Positions 26,403 to 41,400 of a DNA stretch of 64,000 nt are shown here, piece after piece. A program made the position numbers and the translations under genes. The stretch comes from Rallus limicola (Eukaryota; Chordata; Aves; Gruiformes; Rallidae), in the NCBI GenBank assembly GCA_022605955.1, contig JAKCOZ010000001.1, positions 97,930,211 to 97,994,210 of the forward strand. The letters run 5' to 3'. The stretch's first letter is position 1. Every line of letters starts with the position of its first letter. A model generated the notes under the pieces. That model was not told the origin of the DNA, did no database searches, and saw only the letters and a program-made list of their open reading frames with translations.

Positions 26403-29400
26403 CCTATAGAGAAGGATCCTCAAAGCAGTTTTGAGGAATTTGTGCTAATGTCACCGCCACCAGAGCCTTGTGTGTGAGGGCTGCTGTTCCCATAGATGGC
26501 CCTGTGTGAGGACATCTTTGTGAGCTGGGGTATAGGGACCAGTGGACCGATGTAGCTGTTCAGGTCTATGCTAAGTAATGCACTTTGCTCCTTTATCCAA
26601 ATGATAACTTCGGGTCTACAGATAGGCTACATTTATCCAACAGTATGTATCTTACCATATTTGCTTCTAACTTCCTGGGCAGCTGCACTGCTCAAATATT
26701 AATTTCCAGGTTGTGTATTGTGAAGAAATAAGCTCAGACCACCTAACTCCTGTATTGTCCTTTTGTCTCATCACCAGCTGTATAAGAAGGCGGCATCTGA
26801 AAATTCCCAGAAGCAGTCAGTCTATATTGATTATGGCCCACACAAACTTGGAGATAAGACTACATGCTTGAGTCCATCTGAACAACCACAGCTGGCAGTC
26901 TGGCTACAGCAGCAGGGGGATTTTTGCTAAAAATGGGGGGAGGATTGTCTTCAGATGTCATTTACTCAGATTGTGACTTGTTAAGTACATGATTCTGTTG
27001 GTAATAAAGGGATTTTGAGAGTCATTATTACAAAATACTGTAAAAGCTTATATCTGAAGGATTTAGCGTCTAAGGATAATTTAGAGGTATCTTTATAATT
27101 TCAATTTTGAACTATAATTGTACCAGAATGGCCAAAATGTAAATTTTAGTGACAAGTCTAAGAACTTAGCTCATACTTAATGTAACATTATGAAGCAAAC
27201 CTACCTTTTTCCAAAACTTCTCGGGCATTTAGGAGCCCACATCCTGTTGATTTACAATATGTGGGCAGGTTTCAAAAGAGAAACCCTTGTGCAAAGGCAT
27301 TTTTACAGCTTGCTGACCATAAGCTTCATAATGAGTGACCTAATTGCAGGATGTTAAATATATAAATTGGTTGGTCCTGCCTCTAGTTCATGCTTCTGAA
27401 TGTGAGAAACTTACCTAGACATGGAGTGCCAATGTATTCTTAGCTGCTTTTATGAGAATATAGTGCCCTAATTTCTCTCCTTTGCTGTTGTAAAGCAAAA
27501 AAATGTGAACAACGTAGCTAGAGACAAGATGTGCAGCTTTGAAAAATGTAAGGGTTTAGTAAAATTCAGTAAAATTAAAATTCAGTGTAAAGCTTTATTC
27601 TATGTCCAGGTTGAGGCCAACAACTTGAACAGAAATTGTTTGACCACCTGATTAGGGCTACTGCTGCTGCCAGCCATGGCAAGTGGTCAGAGGAGGCATA
27701 CAACTCCCTCTCTCTTCCTGCCCTGTTGTGCAGGAGGAGATGTCTGCAGTGGTAGGTGATGTTATCCCCAGCCTCCTGTTGTAATGGCAAGGGCTGGCAG
27801 GGAGCACTGCCTAGATGCTCCTGCCTCCACCATCAGCACCAGCAGGCACCATCTGCACTGTTGGGGCTGGGGTGGCTCTCGTGGGCATGAGGGGTGCTGC
27901 TGCCCCACTGCCCCTCCAAGGGCAGCTACAGAAAGGAATCAAGTGTAGCTATTAGTCAGGTTGGATATTTTTGGCAAAAAATTTCCAAGGATTGGCCTAT
28001 GGAAGTAAACATGCAGTCTGCCTAATGAACGCTTTATTTAGCTGTGTGAGGTGCTGGAAATACCGAAGCGGATAAGGGCTGTAATTTAAGGGCCATGGGG
28101 CTGGATTCACACAGCTTCCTAAGCCGGGACCCAAGGATGTGGGAATTCTCACCAAAGGGCAACCCTGGAATTCTAGACCAAACATCAGGCTGCACCTGTC
28201 TTCAGGCAGATGGAGGTTTGTATTAAGGATACCTTCTCATACATGAGAAGTGGCGGCTGTTCATTATTGTGCAATTTGATTGGACTCTAATGAAAGTTGT
28301 TAGTGGGCAACAGGATTTGCAAGGCTAATTTCCAGTTTTATTGATAGGGCCTTTAATTTCTTTGAACTTGCACTCAAAATCTTCATTGGAGATTTAATGC
28401 AAGTCTGCAAAACCAGCTTGATAAGGAATTTTTTGACAGAACTTGAACTCAAATACTTCAACAAGAAGTCAGTAAGGAGTGGTGTGAAATTATTTTAAGA
28501 AAGAAAAGTCTTAGTTCAATTTTAACTTTTCAATAATGTATTGGCAATACTTTGCTTTTCTTGAGGAATTTGTTTTTCCCAAACTCTCATACTCAATGTC
28601 TATTCAAGGGCAAATTAAAGATCTACTTTTTATTTGGAACGAGATTTTAAAGGGGACATCTCGGAGATTATCACTGCAAAATTTTAGCTGAAAATAACTA
28701 ACTTGCAGCTTCCGGAAATCTGTGATTTTACTAATTAATAAGAAATTTACCAGATGCAGAACAAATACTGCAGGATTTGCTGCTACAGTCTCCTAGCAAT
28801 TTCCAAACTATTTGTTTTATTCAAAACATAGCTAAGCATGAAAAACAGATTATCTGGTTTTGAAGTCTCTGAAGTATTTTATAAAGACAAGATATCTTTT
28901 TTAATATTTATCAGTATCTGTTCAGAAATTTTAGAGATGAGTGATCCAAACAGGGAGGAGCCTGCAAGGAGTTAATTAATGGTAATTTTTTGTTGCCTTT
29001 TCCAAAAACAAACCTTTGCACCTGAACTAATCATTTCAGAAAGCAGCAACAAACATGGAGTTTATCTGTGTGGAAGAAGGAAGGCATAGGGAGGATGAAT
29101 TATTATGTGATAAGAAGCATAAGAGGATGTAAGAGGAGGATGGAAATTGAAAAGGCACACAAAATAAGAGAGGATACAAGGAACGGGACTGTAGTGGCTG
29201 TGCGTTCGTACTTAGAGATGGGACTCAGCATGTAGGCAGAGCAGTGTTCAGAAAGGTGGAAGTTACAAAGGGGACTCGAAAGATGTGGGGAAAGGACATG
29301 AGGCCGTTGTAGGTTTGCATTGTTTTCTTCACCCACCTCTGTACATTTTGATAACTCTTAAAATATTAATTTTTGCTAGTTGGATATAGAAGTTAAAGGT

Positions 29401-32400
29401 ATTTTTAAAAGAGAGAAGGAAAGAAGGAATAAAGGGAAGAGGGAAGGAGAGAAAGAAGGAGAGAGAGATAGAAAGAGAGAAAGGAGAAGGAAGGGAGACA
29501 TTTACAGGCAAAACTTCGTATCTGAAAATAAATAGAAGGTTTCATGGGAATAAGTTTTTGTATTTCCTCTTCAATTTCTTTGTTTTATAAACAGAAAAAC
29601 CACTATAAGTTTAAATTAGAAGGGTGGTAAGTCTGAAGAGTAGTAGTTGAGGGTAGCATGCATTCCAGACATATTGAAACCATCTCAAAATTATTCCACA
29701 CTCTTGAGCATTAGGAACCCACAAAATTCAAAGTTAAAGTTAAACTGAAGATCCAGTGTGAGGGCATGCAGATAACCATAATTCTGCCTAATACTGACAC
29801 AGTTAGGCAATGAATCTAATGATGCTTGTTAGTGCAGTTTAGTCTAAGACAACAAACACTAAATGCTTATATTATAGTCATATTATTACTGCACATTGTC
29901 ATCATAAGGGAGAATTTAGCTCATATGGGTGCGTTCCTTTGCTTCTGCTCAGTTTATTTACATAAATGAGAAATATAAAACACTCAAAAGCTTGAATCAA
30001 AAAGAATAAGATAACCCTGGCTTTTATATGAACTGTAATTAATCTGCAGCCTGTTACCACAAAACTTAATTTAGGGAAATTCCTAGTTAGAATCAAGAAT
30101 GTTAAACATTTGCGTGAATAAGAACAGTATGTGCAGTGGCGCTAGAAGTAGCAGTATTTCTGATTCAAACCATGCACTGAGGAGTTGTTGAGGTTACAGA
30201 ACTTCTTCCCTTTTAAAATTAACTGCTTTATGAGAGAATGAAGTTATTGACTGCTGATCACTTCCAGACATAGAACAGTGGTCTGTTGGTCCCTTCCAGA
30301 GTGTAATAGAAGTTCCACTTGATGCATATTAATGGAATATCTCATTAATTCCCTAAATATTGCTAAGCTGCTCAGGTCATTATTAAGTTTCCATCTCCTT
30401 AAAGAAAATTTAGCTGCCTGAAGTTTTCAGCTCTATGAAAACATCTGTCAAATATGAAATCTGTTAAAACAGCAGCATCTACATTGTGAGATACCTAGTT
30501 CTTAACCTTAACTATTTTTGTTACTGGTACCAGCATATACATCATTTGAAGATTTACATCTAGATTCTTGTTTGGAGGAAAATTTGTGCATCTGTATTCT
30601 ATATGCAAACACTACCTTTTCTGTCCCCCCAAAAACCCATGGATGTGTGTATTTGTGGTATGAGTTATCAGTTAATGTTATCATGTATTGTCAAAATTAG
30701 AGTATCGTGTTATAAGGTTATCTACTTGTTAAGTTAAATGACTAAACAGCAAAACAGGCTCTTGCTATGGTTATGAAGCAGGGTTTTATTCCTTGCCTTA
30801 TTCTTCATATAGGGTATCTTCAAAGCTTTTGTTTTACATGAAGAGGAGCATTAGTGCAAACTGAAGTAAATCATATCCATAGGCAGTTTTGAGAGGGAAA
30901 GTGAAAATATTTTTAAATAATATTGTCTCTTAAGAGACTGTCCTAATTTACTGGATGCTAATTTCTCATCAAAGAGAATTACAGTATTTTTGCAATATTT
31001 TAGATTTGCTTTGGAAGGTTCTAGTAACTAGTGTCTCCATTATCAGTTGTTTCTCTTCTTTCCATTTAATGTAACAGTACTTACACCAGTCAGCCCCCCA
31101 ATTTACAGTTGTTTTCTGTCACTGCGTTTTAAACATAGGTTCCCAAATGCGACACTACTTTTTTAAGGCCTGATAATACATTTCTCACTGAGTGAAGTCT
31201 GAGTAAAGACTTATTTCAGAATGGATACTAATGAAAACGGTATCTGTGCACAAAGGAAAGTAAGTATTCACTAATTTAAGTCTATATTTCAATGAATATA
31301 TGTGAAACCAGGAAATGAAAAAATAATTTTTTTCTAAAAAGTTTTAGGGACATTTTTTTATTCTTGTAATTTTTCATTCATAGCTCCACAGTCAATACAA
31401 GCAAACCTAACTTCTCATTTCAAATGCAAATGGATCCAAATAGCTTGAAAAATACAAAACCCACCTATAAAAATAAATAAAGTTCTTAGTGAAGTTAATT
31501 AAAATATTCAAATAAAATTCTATCCCTGTTTTCATTTATCAGTAGTGTCCATAGCATGAATCTTGAAATACTGGAAATGTAACTATCTCTGCTACATCCA
31601 GTAGTGTTTAAAAATATTTGCTCTTCTAAAAACTGCTTTATGGCCACAGAGCTGCAGAGGACTTCAGCAGCTTTAAAACTACTTTAAGCTTTCAACCTGT
31701 GGATTGTAGTTAATATGTGTAAATAAATTTGGCGAATACTTAGGAACGTTTTTTTTAATGAAAGCATGCAAATTCAGTTATCATTCTGTGGAATGTAAGA
31801 GATCCAGAACACTACCCCATATCTGCTTTCCCCCTCCACCCCCTGCAAACCTTTGTCTCCATATACTTGGCTTTCATTCATCTTGGAGATCTGTTAAGGA
31901 ATCTTAAAAAAAAAAGAGAAAAAGGAGAAAAAGAATAGTGGAAAGTTATGTAACCTTAGAGGGTATTTTTTGCACTTTGGTTAGAAGGATGCAAATTCAT
32001 GTAATTTATATTATACTTTCAAATATTAATGTTTCTTCTGAATTTGAAGCTATTTAACAAAGAAATAATATTTCTATTTCGCAGGGTGAAATTTTCATTA
32101 ATGTAGTCCCACCAGGTAGTTATATTGGTAGTATAAAAGTTACTTCATCGACACTCAAAAGATAGCAAATGATAAATGATTGAAGAAACATAGTGACTTC
32201 TTGTCCCTTCTGAAGTAATAAAACCTTTTCTGTAAATTTGGAGCTAGGAATTCACCAGCTACCAAGAAATAGTTGCATGTGGACTGAAGACATTTCTGTG
32301 CCACAGGGAAATAGCTATGGGAAAACTAAAAGAGGCCATTATAGAAAAGACATGAAAGTATATAAAGTTTACAAATGAAGTCTTAACAAAGTCAAGTTCT

Positions 32401-35400
32401 TTCAGGAACAAAATAATTGCTTAATTAAAAAAAAAAATGAGGGGGAGAGGGATGCTTCCAAGAGAACTGGGCCTTGTTGCTAGCAGTAAGAATCAAGGTC
32501 AATGCAAAGGGAGAAATTAATAATTAATGATCATCTATTAGACAAATAAAATTATCCTACAGTATTTAACTTGGTAATCCTAACGGTCCTTGTACTTATG
32601 TTTTAGCATCTTCTGAATAACATCATCCAGTAAGTGTAAATATTAGTGTCTATTTGAAACTGCACAACAGTTCAAAGTTAAACAAAAGATCATGAAGCAA
32701 AAGTGAGTAATTATAAAATGAAAATCATAAGGTAAATCTTTTTTTATAATTTTTCACCGAATAATGTTTGCAGACTAGCTGTCAACTGTTGCCTTTTTGC
32801 TAGTCTGAATCTATTATCTAAAGATAAGTCCGCTTTATATAGAGCAGTTTAATGGCCTCCACCTAACAATATTAGTGTTATCATTATATGGAAGTAAAAC
32901 TATTTGCTGCCAGGACTACAATTCACAGCATTATGAAAAAGTCACTGGACATTCCGGTAGAGTAAGTGTGATGTACCTTTAAAGCAAGAGACATCCAAAT
33001 ATAAGGCTTTACAAATACATTCATCAGGCATGAGGGCATAGTTAGAAAAATACAGAAATACACAAACTTTCAGAAGTCTTTCGTCTTCCCTGGTAACGTC
33101 ACTGAGGTCTTTAAAAGGGCATTTATCCTCAGGAAAGCATTTGTCCTTGCATCTTTCCCCCTTTTTATACCTCTATTGAATACCTTCTACAGACAGGTTC
33201 TAACAAATAGGATGTACTGAGGAGTCTGACATCTTTCTGTGACATGACATCCATGGTAAAATGCAGGAGCTCCAGACAATTAAATGGTTTGTCCAAGCTC
33301 ATGCTAAATGCCGTTATCATCATCAGGATCAAGAGATGAGCCTTCTAATTTGCCAAGACGATAGCTAGTCCAAAATACATATTTATGAAAGTTCTTTCTG
33401 GACAGTATGTTAAAGGTCTGGCCTCCATGCTCTAAATTAAAACCCACCATCTTGCAGTTTGAAAGCCGTGTATCACATTGGAATGTGTTTTCTTTATCAG
33501 TGCGATGTTTTTACATTGTATGTTGTAATGTAGTAATTGCGCAGCTTGCCCCACAGTCTTCTTGAAATTAATGCACATCTTATATTTCATACATACATTT
33601 AATATTATTTCATTGTCATAAATATTAAAAGCTGCATAATGTATGCACATATAAAGACTGCAGTAATGAAGGTGTTTTAAATAAACAACACTGATTGAAA
33701 TTCAAGTGCTGAGGCTCAATGGATCCCGAAGGTAAAACTGACTGTGCAAATAAAACTAAAATTGTCTTTGTTGATCTTCATTGTCTAAGAGGAGAGGAAT
33801 ATGGCTTATGACCAAGGAGAGTGAACAGTGATGGAAAAGTTCAAACTTTTTTTCTTTAAATAATCTGCAGCATTGTCTTTCTATTAAGGAAGGTGAAGAT
33901 GTGCACTTCCCAATGGCATGTATCCTCACATGTTCGTTATCCTCACTTGTGCCCTGGCCCCTTTTTATGGCAAGGACCACCAGAGCTGTGATACATAGCC
34001 CTAAAAGCTCTGGGTTCATCTGGAGGAGAGCTGTCTTGTGGTGAGCAGTAAGAAAATGTCCGTAGGCTGTTCATCTTCCAGGCAAGCCTTGGGGAGGGTA
34101 GGCACTCTAAGTGTGCCAGGATTACTGAAGAATTGAATAGTCCCGTGACAAGTCTTAGGAAAACTGCTTCAGATTATCCCAGTGAAGTATATTTCTGGGC
34201 AATAGGAAGAAATAGGAGGAGACTGGGAGTTACAGGAGGTCTCGATTTAGAGTAAGATGGTAATATGTTAACACAAGTATGGTAGTTACTGGGGCTTTTT
34301 CTACAAAAGAAATTCATTCCTCACTATTATATTAGCTCTTTTTCTGCATCTTTTTTTCTTCTTCAAACCAACCATTAAAAAAAGAAAAAAGAAAAAAAAT
34401 CAGCCAACATATTTTTTGGACTTCAAAAAGCATTCTCCACAGGAGCAGCTGTTAAGAAAGCTAAGTAGCTACTTGGGGAGAGGGAAATTTTCCTCATGGG
34501 GTAAAAATGGCTAGACGACAAAGTCTAAAGTAAAAATATATAGTCATCTTTCTCTGTGATTGAATGATTACACTGGGTTGCTCCATTGCTTCATGCTATG
34601 ATAGTTTTTATTTAATAAATGTATTAATGAATTGGAAAGAAAGTTAGGCAGTGAAATGACAACATCTGTAACTGGCACAATTAGCTACGTTACTCAAATC
34701 CAAAACACACTGTGTGGGAACTTCAAAAGGGAACCCTCAGAACTACAACAGCAGATGACACAATGTCAAATGAAATTCAGCAGTAGTGTATGAAAGCTAG
34801 CAGGGATCGAAAGAAGTAATTTGAACTGTTTATGACCTCTGTTGGTTTCTAAATGAATTTAAAAATGCCAGGAAAAGAGATCAAATCATTGTGGACAACT
34901 CAATAAAACCTATGATCTCTCTTAAGATTTCCGTGGCCCTTCCCCTCCCCTTATAAAAATCCTCCAAATAAAAGAATCCCTTCACCACAGAACAAGAAGT
35001 AATGGCAACAAGATTCTAGCTGTGTGATATTAATCGACATAGGGTACAGATGGTAGGGTATAGTCCAGCAGCTTCTCTTATTCTGACTGCTGCATTAGTG
35101 AAGAACAAAAGGAGAGGAGAAAACAATCTATTTCCAATTAAATATGTTTCTCTTTCCTTTTTTCCCTCCTCTTTTATTTACCACACTAAGTGAAGATTCA
35201 GCAGAAATTAGGAGATGCAAATTTTACATATATAAAAAGAATATATTTTCTGCACTAATCAAGTATCTAAATGCTAGTCAGTACATGAAGGATCCAAACT
35301 TATAGGTGTTTTCACTTGGGAGGGAAATTTAGATGCGTAAAGCCAAACCGAAATCAAAGTTCTTCTAGGATCAACCACTGCAGGGTGCTGAGCATCCCTT

Positions 35401-38400
35401 ATAGATTCTTCTGGCTCAGAAATCCAAAGTGAGGAGGTACCAGTGAAGGTTTTAGTTGAGTCCTTCTGTTCTGCTGTTGCCTGTGTGATGCAAGATTCAC
35501 CCTGTCTGTGCCACTGTTGAACCAGCTGAGGTGTTTCTGTGCATAGTCCTTGTTCCTTGCTTACATTTTAGTTACCTCTTAACACCACTATGGTTTACAG
35601 ATTTACACCTGTAGTTAGCCAGACTGTTGCTCTTCTGTACCTGCTAGGCACATGCTACATGAGTATCCCTGCAGTTTAAAGGTAAGGATAATAGCAAATG
35701 GTATAAACAAGTGAAATACATGGTTGTTCAAGCAATGTACTAATCTTACCACAAACAGCCACACAATCACAAAAGTGATCTGCACATAGTATACCTCCAC
35801 AAGGGAATAAGGGAAAAGTAAAATGAGCATTTTTAGTATTATGTAAGAAACAGATTAAAGTAGATTTTGAAAAGTACATTGTGCAGTTGCTCAAACAACT
35901 GTTGTTTTCTAAATGTTTGGAAAAGAGTGGATTTGTGGAAATCCATTAAAAGGTGCTCATTAAGGTGGTTGTGATTTAGTTCTCTGATGGAACTTGTGGT
36001 GCATAGGTTTTTGTAGGGCAAGGAGATAAGACATCCTCGTCTATTAAATTAGTCTGACCTTGGTATAAGTGGCACATGATTGCATGTATTTATTGTTCAA
36101 CAAAAGGAAAAGATCCAGATTTTGCCTAAACTTAAATTGCTGTCTCATCTTTTGCCAGGCTGTTCCGTAGCACAATTATGGCGAATAATCTCAGAAAAAT
36201 CCCAAACCAGAGAAATTAGTTGAATCATTGTACTACTTACTCTTAATTCCATGCACCATTCTACTCTTTGCCTTCTTTCTGGAAGTTGTGTCTTGCCCAA
36301 GATACTGTCACATACTTGTAAACTGCCTCTAAATTCCCTGTTTTCAAGATTGAATGTTTTTCATCATTCTTTGCCATTAAGTAGTCCTCTTAATCCCTAA
36401 ATAATTCCTATTATCTTCTACATTTCACATTCTTTTTGTTTCCTCATAAAAACCTCTATTCCCTGAATGGGGGGGTTGCTGAATTCTCACTGTTACGCTG
36501 CTATTGCTGTCTCCTTTCAATCCCTAGCAAAGATGAAGCTCTCTTTTCCCTTGAACTGCTGCCATGTTCTGAAGTCCATGCTCTCTACTGATTCTTACCA
36601 CTAATGTGGCTCTTTTGACCTCCTTATTTCCATCTGAAAGTTTGTGAGAATTAAAGGTAAAAATGACACACTATGCTTACTGAGCCAGTGAAGAATTAGT
36701 CCATAGTGGTGATTAATGTAAGCTCATTTTGTAGAAGTTAACCATTATCTCAAAAAAAAAAAGTTTCACTGTGGAAAAGAACTCCTTGTTACAGAAATAA
36801 AAATTCTTCTTCTGATTTCCATCTCTTTTTTCTTGCATATGACTGTATGGAATAACTTTGCATTTTTGCTGTGGAGATAATGCCCAACCAACACTTGTAG
36901 GATGTTGCTATGCAAGTACTTAAAATATTTACTTCTCTTGACAGTTCTTCTCCAGTCTGTGTTGGCAGCTGCCTAATCCCACCTCTTCTTGTTCTCTGAA
37001 ATCCCTCGTTTATCAAAGTGTTTCTGATAATGAGATGGCCAGAATGTGATAAGCTAGTGAAAGTTCATATGACTGATCCTCCTCCTTTTAGGTTAATTTT
37101 GGCTACATCTCAGTAGCCATGGCAAATGAAGAAATATTCTCTCACGGATTCTTTGTATATAGTTTATCTCAACAAGCCAAATTTATATAGAAAAATGTGT
37201 AGTGCAAGCTTTCTGGCCCAAGACTTTCTGAGTATGCTACACAATACTATTATATCAAAAATGGAAGTATAAATATTTTTGTAACCTATGATTTCTCCTT
37301 CAACATTGTCTTTTTCCATGTGCTTTCTGGATCTAGTCCATATGTTGCAGGTTACTCCCTGCAAAATATAAAATCAACTTAGTTGTTATCCAAAATTAAG
37401 TTGAAATATTATTTGTATGCAGGTAGACACATTCCATGTTTGAATACCCAGACATGAAGTAGAATTGTGATGTTCAGGACCCCACCAATTAATTTACTTT
37501 CTATTAATTCCTAGTCAGTGTTGTGTCTTCCCCATTTAGTCTATAAAGTGTATACTGGTATTACTCCCCAGGCTGGCGCTGATACCTACCACTCTGCTTT
37601 TTCCATTGATCTCCTTTTAAAGCTGCTAAGAGCATGGTGGTCATTTATGCATCGATTGGCTGAAATTCACTTCAATGAAGATTTCTTGTTTACCTGCTTA
37701 GATTCAGAAACAGCTTTTCTACAACTATGAAAGACTTCAAAATTTGAATTTCATATACAGTTTGCACTTAAGAAATTGCTAGTTACAGTGACTTAAAATA
37801 TTACCAGTTTCACTCAACTTGATTAATGTTCATCCAATGGATGGTGTTTTTTATTTCCAGGCTTCCTCTGACAATCTTATTTCTAATTATTTCAACACCA
37901 ATTTTAAATCATTACTCAAGACTGCTTTAGAGTAACAATAAGGTTCATCAGTCTTATGTTAAGGTTACCACTAACCTACAGTGGTCCTCAGTACAAGTTG
38001 GCACTTATCCATGCCTACCATACTTTGCGTGTCATCTCAAGTACTGCTGGTTCCTACTATGGATACAGGGAAATAGTATTGGCATTCAGTGCCAGTTTAG
38101 GTAAATTCTAACTGTACTACTGAAGTAGAGGCGTGAGTAGACCGTAATGAATGATGTGGCTAGATTTCTACAGATAAATCCTTTGCTTGACATCACTTTA
38201 GTTGATTTATTTTGCAGTGAAAGGGTGGTCTGTGAAAAAATTGTAATTGCTCCATCAAGTCTATTTCACCCATTTGGAAAATAAGCTGAGTGTCCATAGG
38301 CACGAGGGATTTTACTTCCACAGCTATTAACATCATATTTAAAACTCTTAAAAATCAAAAGAAAACTCATCTTCAGTTTAGACAATGATTTAGTTAGTTT

Positions 38401-41400
38401 TTGCCTGTTAAGAGCAGAATACAATCTGGAGGAATTTAGAGTGAGAGGATTCCAGGACAGGCAATTCTGAGTACCAATAATCATACCAAGTCAATGAATG
38501 TGGAGTGCTACTTGATACTTTATGGTCTTTCTTTTTAATTTTTTTGCTCTCTGTGCCCTCCCCTCCCCCCCCCATGGGTGCTGGCATTTTTCTTTTTCCA
38601 AAAATGGTAGAAAGAAAATAGTGAGACATGAGATTAATAATGAAAAGAATATTTTTAGTACTCATTTACCCCACTCATAGTCTGGGAATACATGAGCATG
38701 AATACTATGACAGTTTGAGAAGTAGTTTTCTCTGGGAATAAGGGAATCTGTGTGTTGATGTAATGTAACTTGCTGTGCATTCATTGAGGGGTGAATGCCT
38801 GGTATTTAAAATTGAAAGCTGCTGCTATGAGGTCACTAGCTAAAGTAGTGTCAATACTGCAGAAGACAATTTTAAACAGTTGAAATATGTAAGAATTGAT
38901 GGAGACGTTATAAACCTGTGCTCATGTATTGTTTGCCTCAAACTTTCTGATACTGCTCTATGAATAACAAAAATGTTTGTTGACTCATTTGCTGAATTTT
39001 AAGAATGAGGCAAGCGCAATGGCACTGTTTGGAAGGCTGAATGCTTCAAAATGCTTTTGAAAAATCCTAATGTCATCAGGACCTTCTAGTGCCAGTTTTC
39101 TATGGAAAAGGTCCACATGATGCTTCTCTTGCAGGTAGATTAAATGAAGCAGTCTGCCACTTCTGTGCTGGATTGAACCACTTGATAAATCTGGGGATCT
39201 ACACATTTGGCTAGATCAGAGTTAGTTTGGAACCCAGGAAGGCCTGCAGTTACGTAACTGAAACTCACAGGAGTTTTGTAATTAATTTTTGAAATAGCTA
39301 TGCTTATGGTGTCTGTACCCTGTGCAGAGGTATAATATTTCTGTCTAATGAAGGAAAAAGTCTAAGAATTCCTCAATTGCTGGCTTGTGGCTTTAATGCT
39401 TCAGTAGTGTAATATAATAGCTTATTTGCTTAGTTTCCTGTATATTTTATTAGTAGAATAATTCTCTCCTTAAAATAGTTATGTATTTTATGGCATGTAA
39501 GGCATACTAGGTTTTAGCTGTGTTTTATCAGACTCACCTAAAGCAAGTACCATCAAACTGGCTTTCTTAAACCTGTAGTTGAAATACCTGATTTTGTCAT
39601 TTGGAGTTGTATTTATAACTTTTCCCTCATTACAAAACTCCCAGGATGTACCCCAAAGGATCCCAGGATGGAGAGAGAAAACAAAACTAATTATTAAAAA
39701 AACCAACATTACTACTGGCTCACTGTTACTGCTGTTGGGTTTTCTTGGCTTTGCTTCTTTGTCTTCAAGGGTACCTGTGCTCAACAAATGGAGCAAACAG
39801 GGGCTGACTGTGCAAAGTAGTTAATGCATTGGTAACAAGAGGTTCCTTGCACCAGAGAACTAGTGTTTAAAGGCAGTGTGGTTACACCTGCTCATGTTGT
39901 ATGCAGCATGGAATTCAAACTTTGCAAAACAATTGCAAAGAGGCTTTGAAATCACTGCAGTAATAATCATGGAGAACAGAGGAACTGAGAAACATGGATG
40001 TTCTAGTGAGCATGGAAGAACAGCAGGTTATACCATTACTTGTCCTATTACTCTGCCCTCCTTCAGTTCCAGGAAATATCTCACTACAATTCTGCACTAT
40101 TTCATTTTTCCTACCTGGCAACTCCCTTAGTAATACCCAAAGCAGTCTCCTTTCCTTATAGCTGTCTCATGAGTCTTTTTTTAGAAGGATCATCTGTGCT
40201 TATTAATTCAAAGGAAGACCTTTGACTCCCATTCACAGGCAGTGTTGAAGGCAGGATGTTGAACAAGGAGGCCCTTGGATCTAACCTATTTATGGCCGCT
40301 TCTGTGTTACACAACGGACTAAAACTTGTGTTCCTCTTATTGCTGATTATCCTACAGGCATCTCTCCTACTGGCATGGAAGCATATTTTTTGAAGTGTAG
40401 TGCAGCTTTCAGGTGTATTAAGAAGGATTTACTCAATTTGCTTGTGTTGCTGTCCTAAGATGCAGTTTTGGACCCTGGGAAGGCAAGACCAAGGCTCATA
40501 CAGCAGGATTTCACGCAGGAAACTGTAGCTTTCAAAGTGTCATTGCAAAATCAAAGATGAAGAGAAGGTGCCTTTATTCTTTGATACCTCCATCTCCCAA
40601 GGTCTGTGCTCAATGCCATATGCTCTCAAGGATGTGCAAAGGAAGTGCTTAAAGCTAACATCTGATATCAAATTTACTTTATTAAAAAGTAAGCTGTGTT
40701 TTGGGGGCTATTTCAAAGGTAAACCACTCGGGAAGTGTTTTTTTTTTCTGTATGTGCAAAAATTATTTTAGCTGCCTGGTTGCAAATGTTGCTAGTCTCT
40801 TTCAGCCAGCTGGTGGGTTCCCAGGCAGAGTCTGTCACATGCACGCATCACGTGGATTTCCGATGCGCTTGCAAATACTGTGATCCCTAGAGACACATGG
40901 TCCTTTTTGGGCTGAAATGCTCTGTCATTGTGATGAGATGTTCTGCTTAGGAATTCAGAGCAGAATGCAGACCTAGCTGTGGAGCGTGCCATTCCACCTT
41001 TTTTTTTTTCATAAGTAATGGATGTGATATGTTTCACAATTATATGTTTCGTCTTATGTTGTTGCTCTCAGATTGCACGTGTGAGAACACAGCATCTCGA
41101 AAATGATTTACTAACACGGATGCAGTGTCTGGTGGCACTTTATTTGTGCTGGAAAAGGCATATGTTTTCCTTGTGGTGTGTGCCTGTAGATCAAAATCCA
41201 AGGAAAAGTGTACTGACTACATCAGTGATAGGCATGTTACTTACAAAAAAAAAGAAAAAGAAAGAATGCTGGATGCTATATGGAGATAACATGCAATTTA
41301 TTGATTCTCTCTGTATGGTTTATGACTATAATGGACTTTATGAAAACCCCAAGCCAGTCTATTTTATCTTTGTAAGTAACTGACTGTGAACACTGCTCTA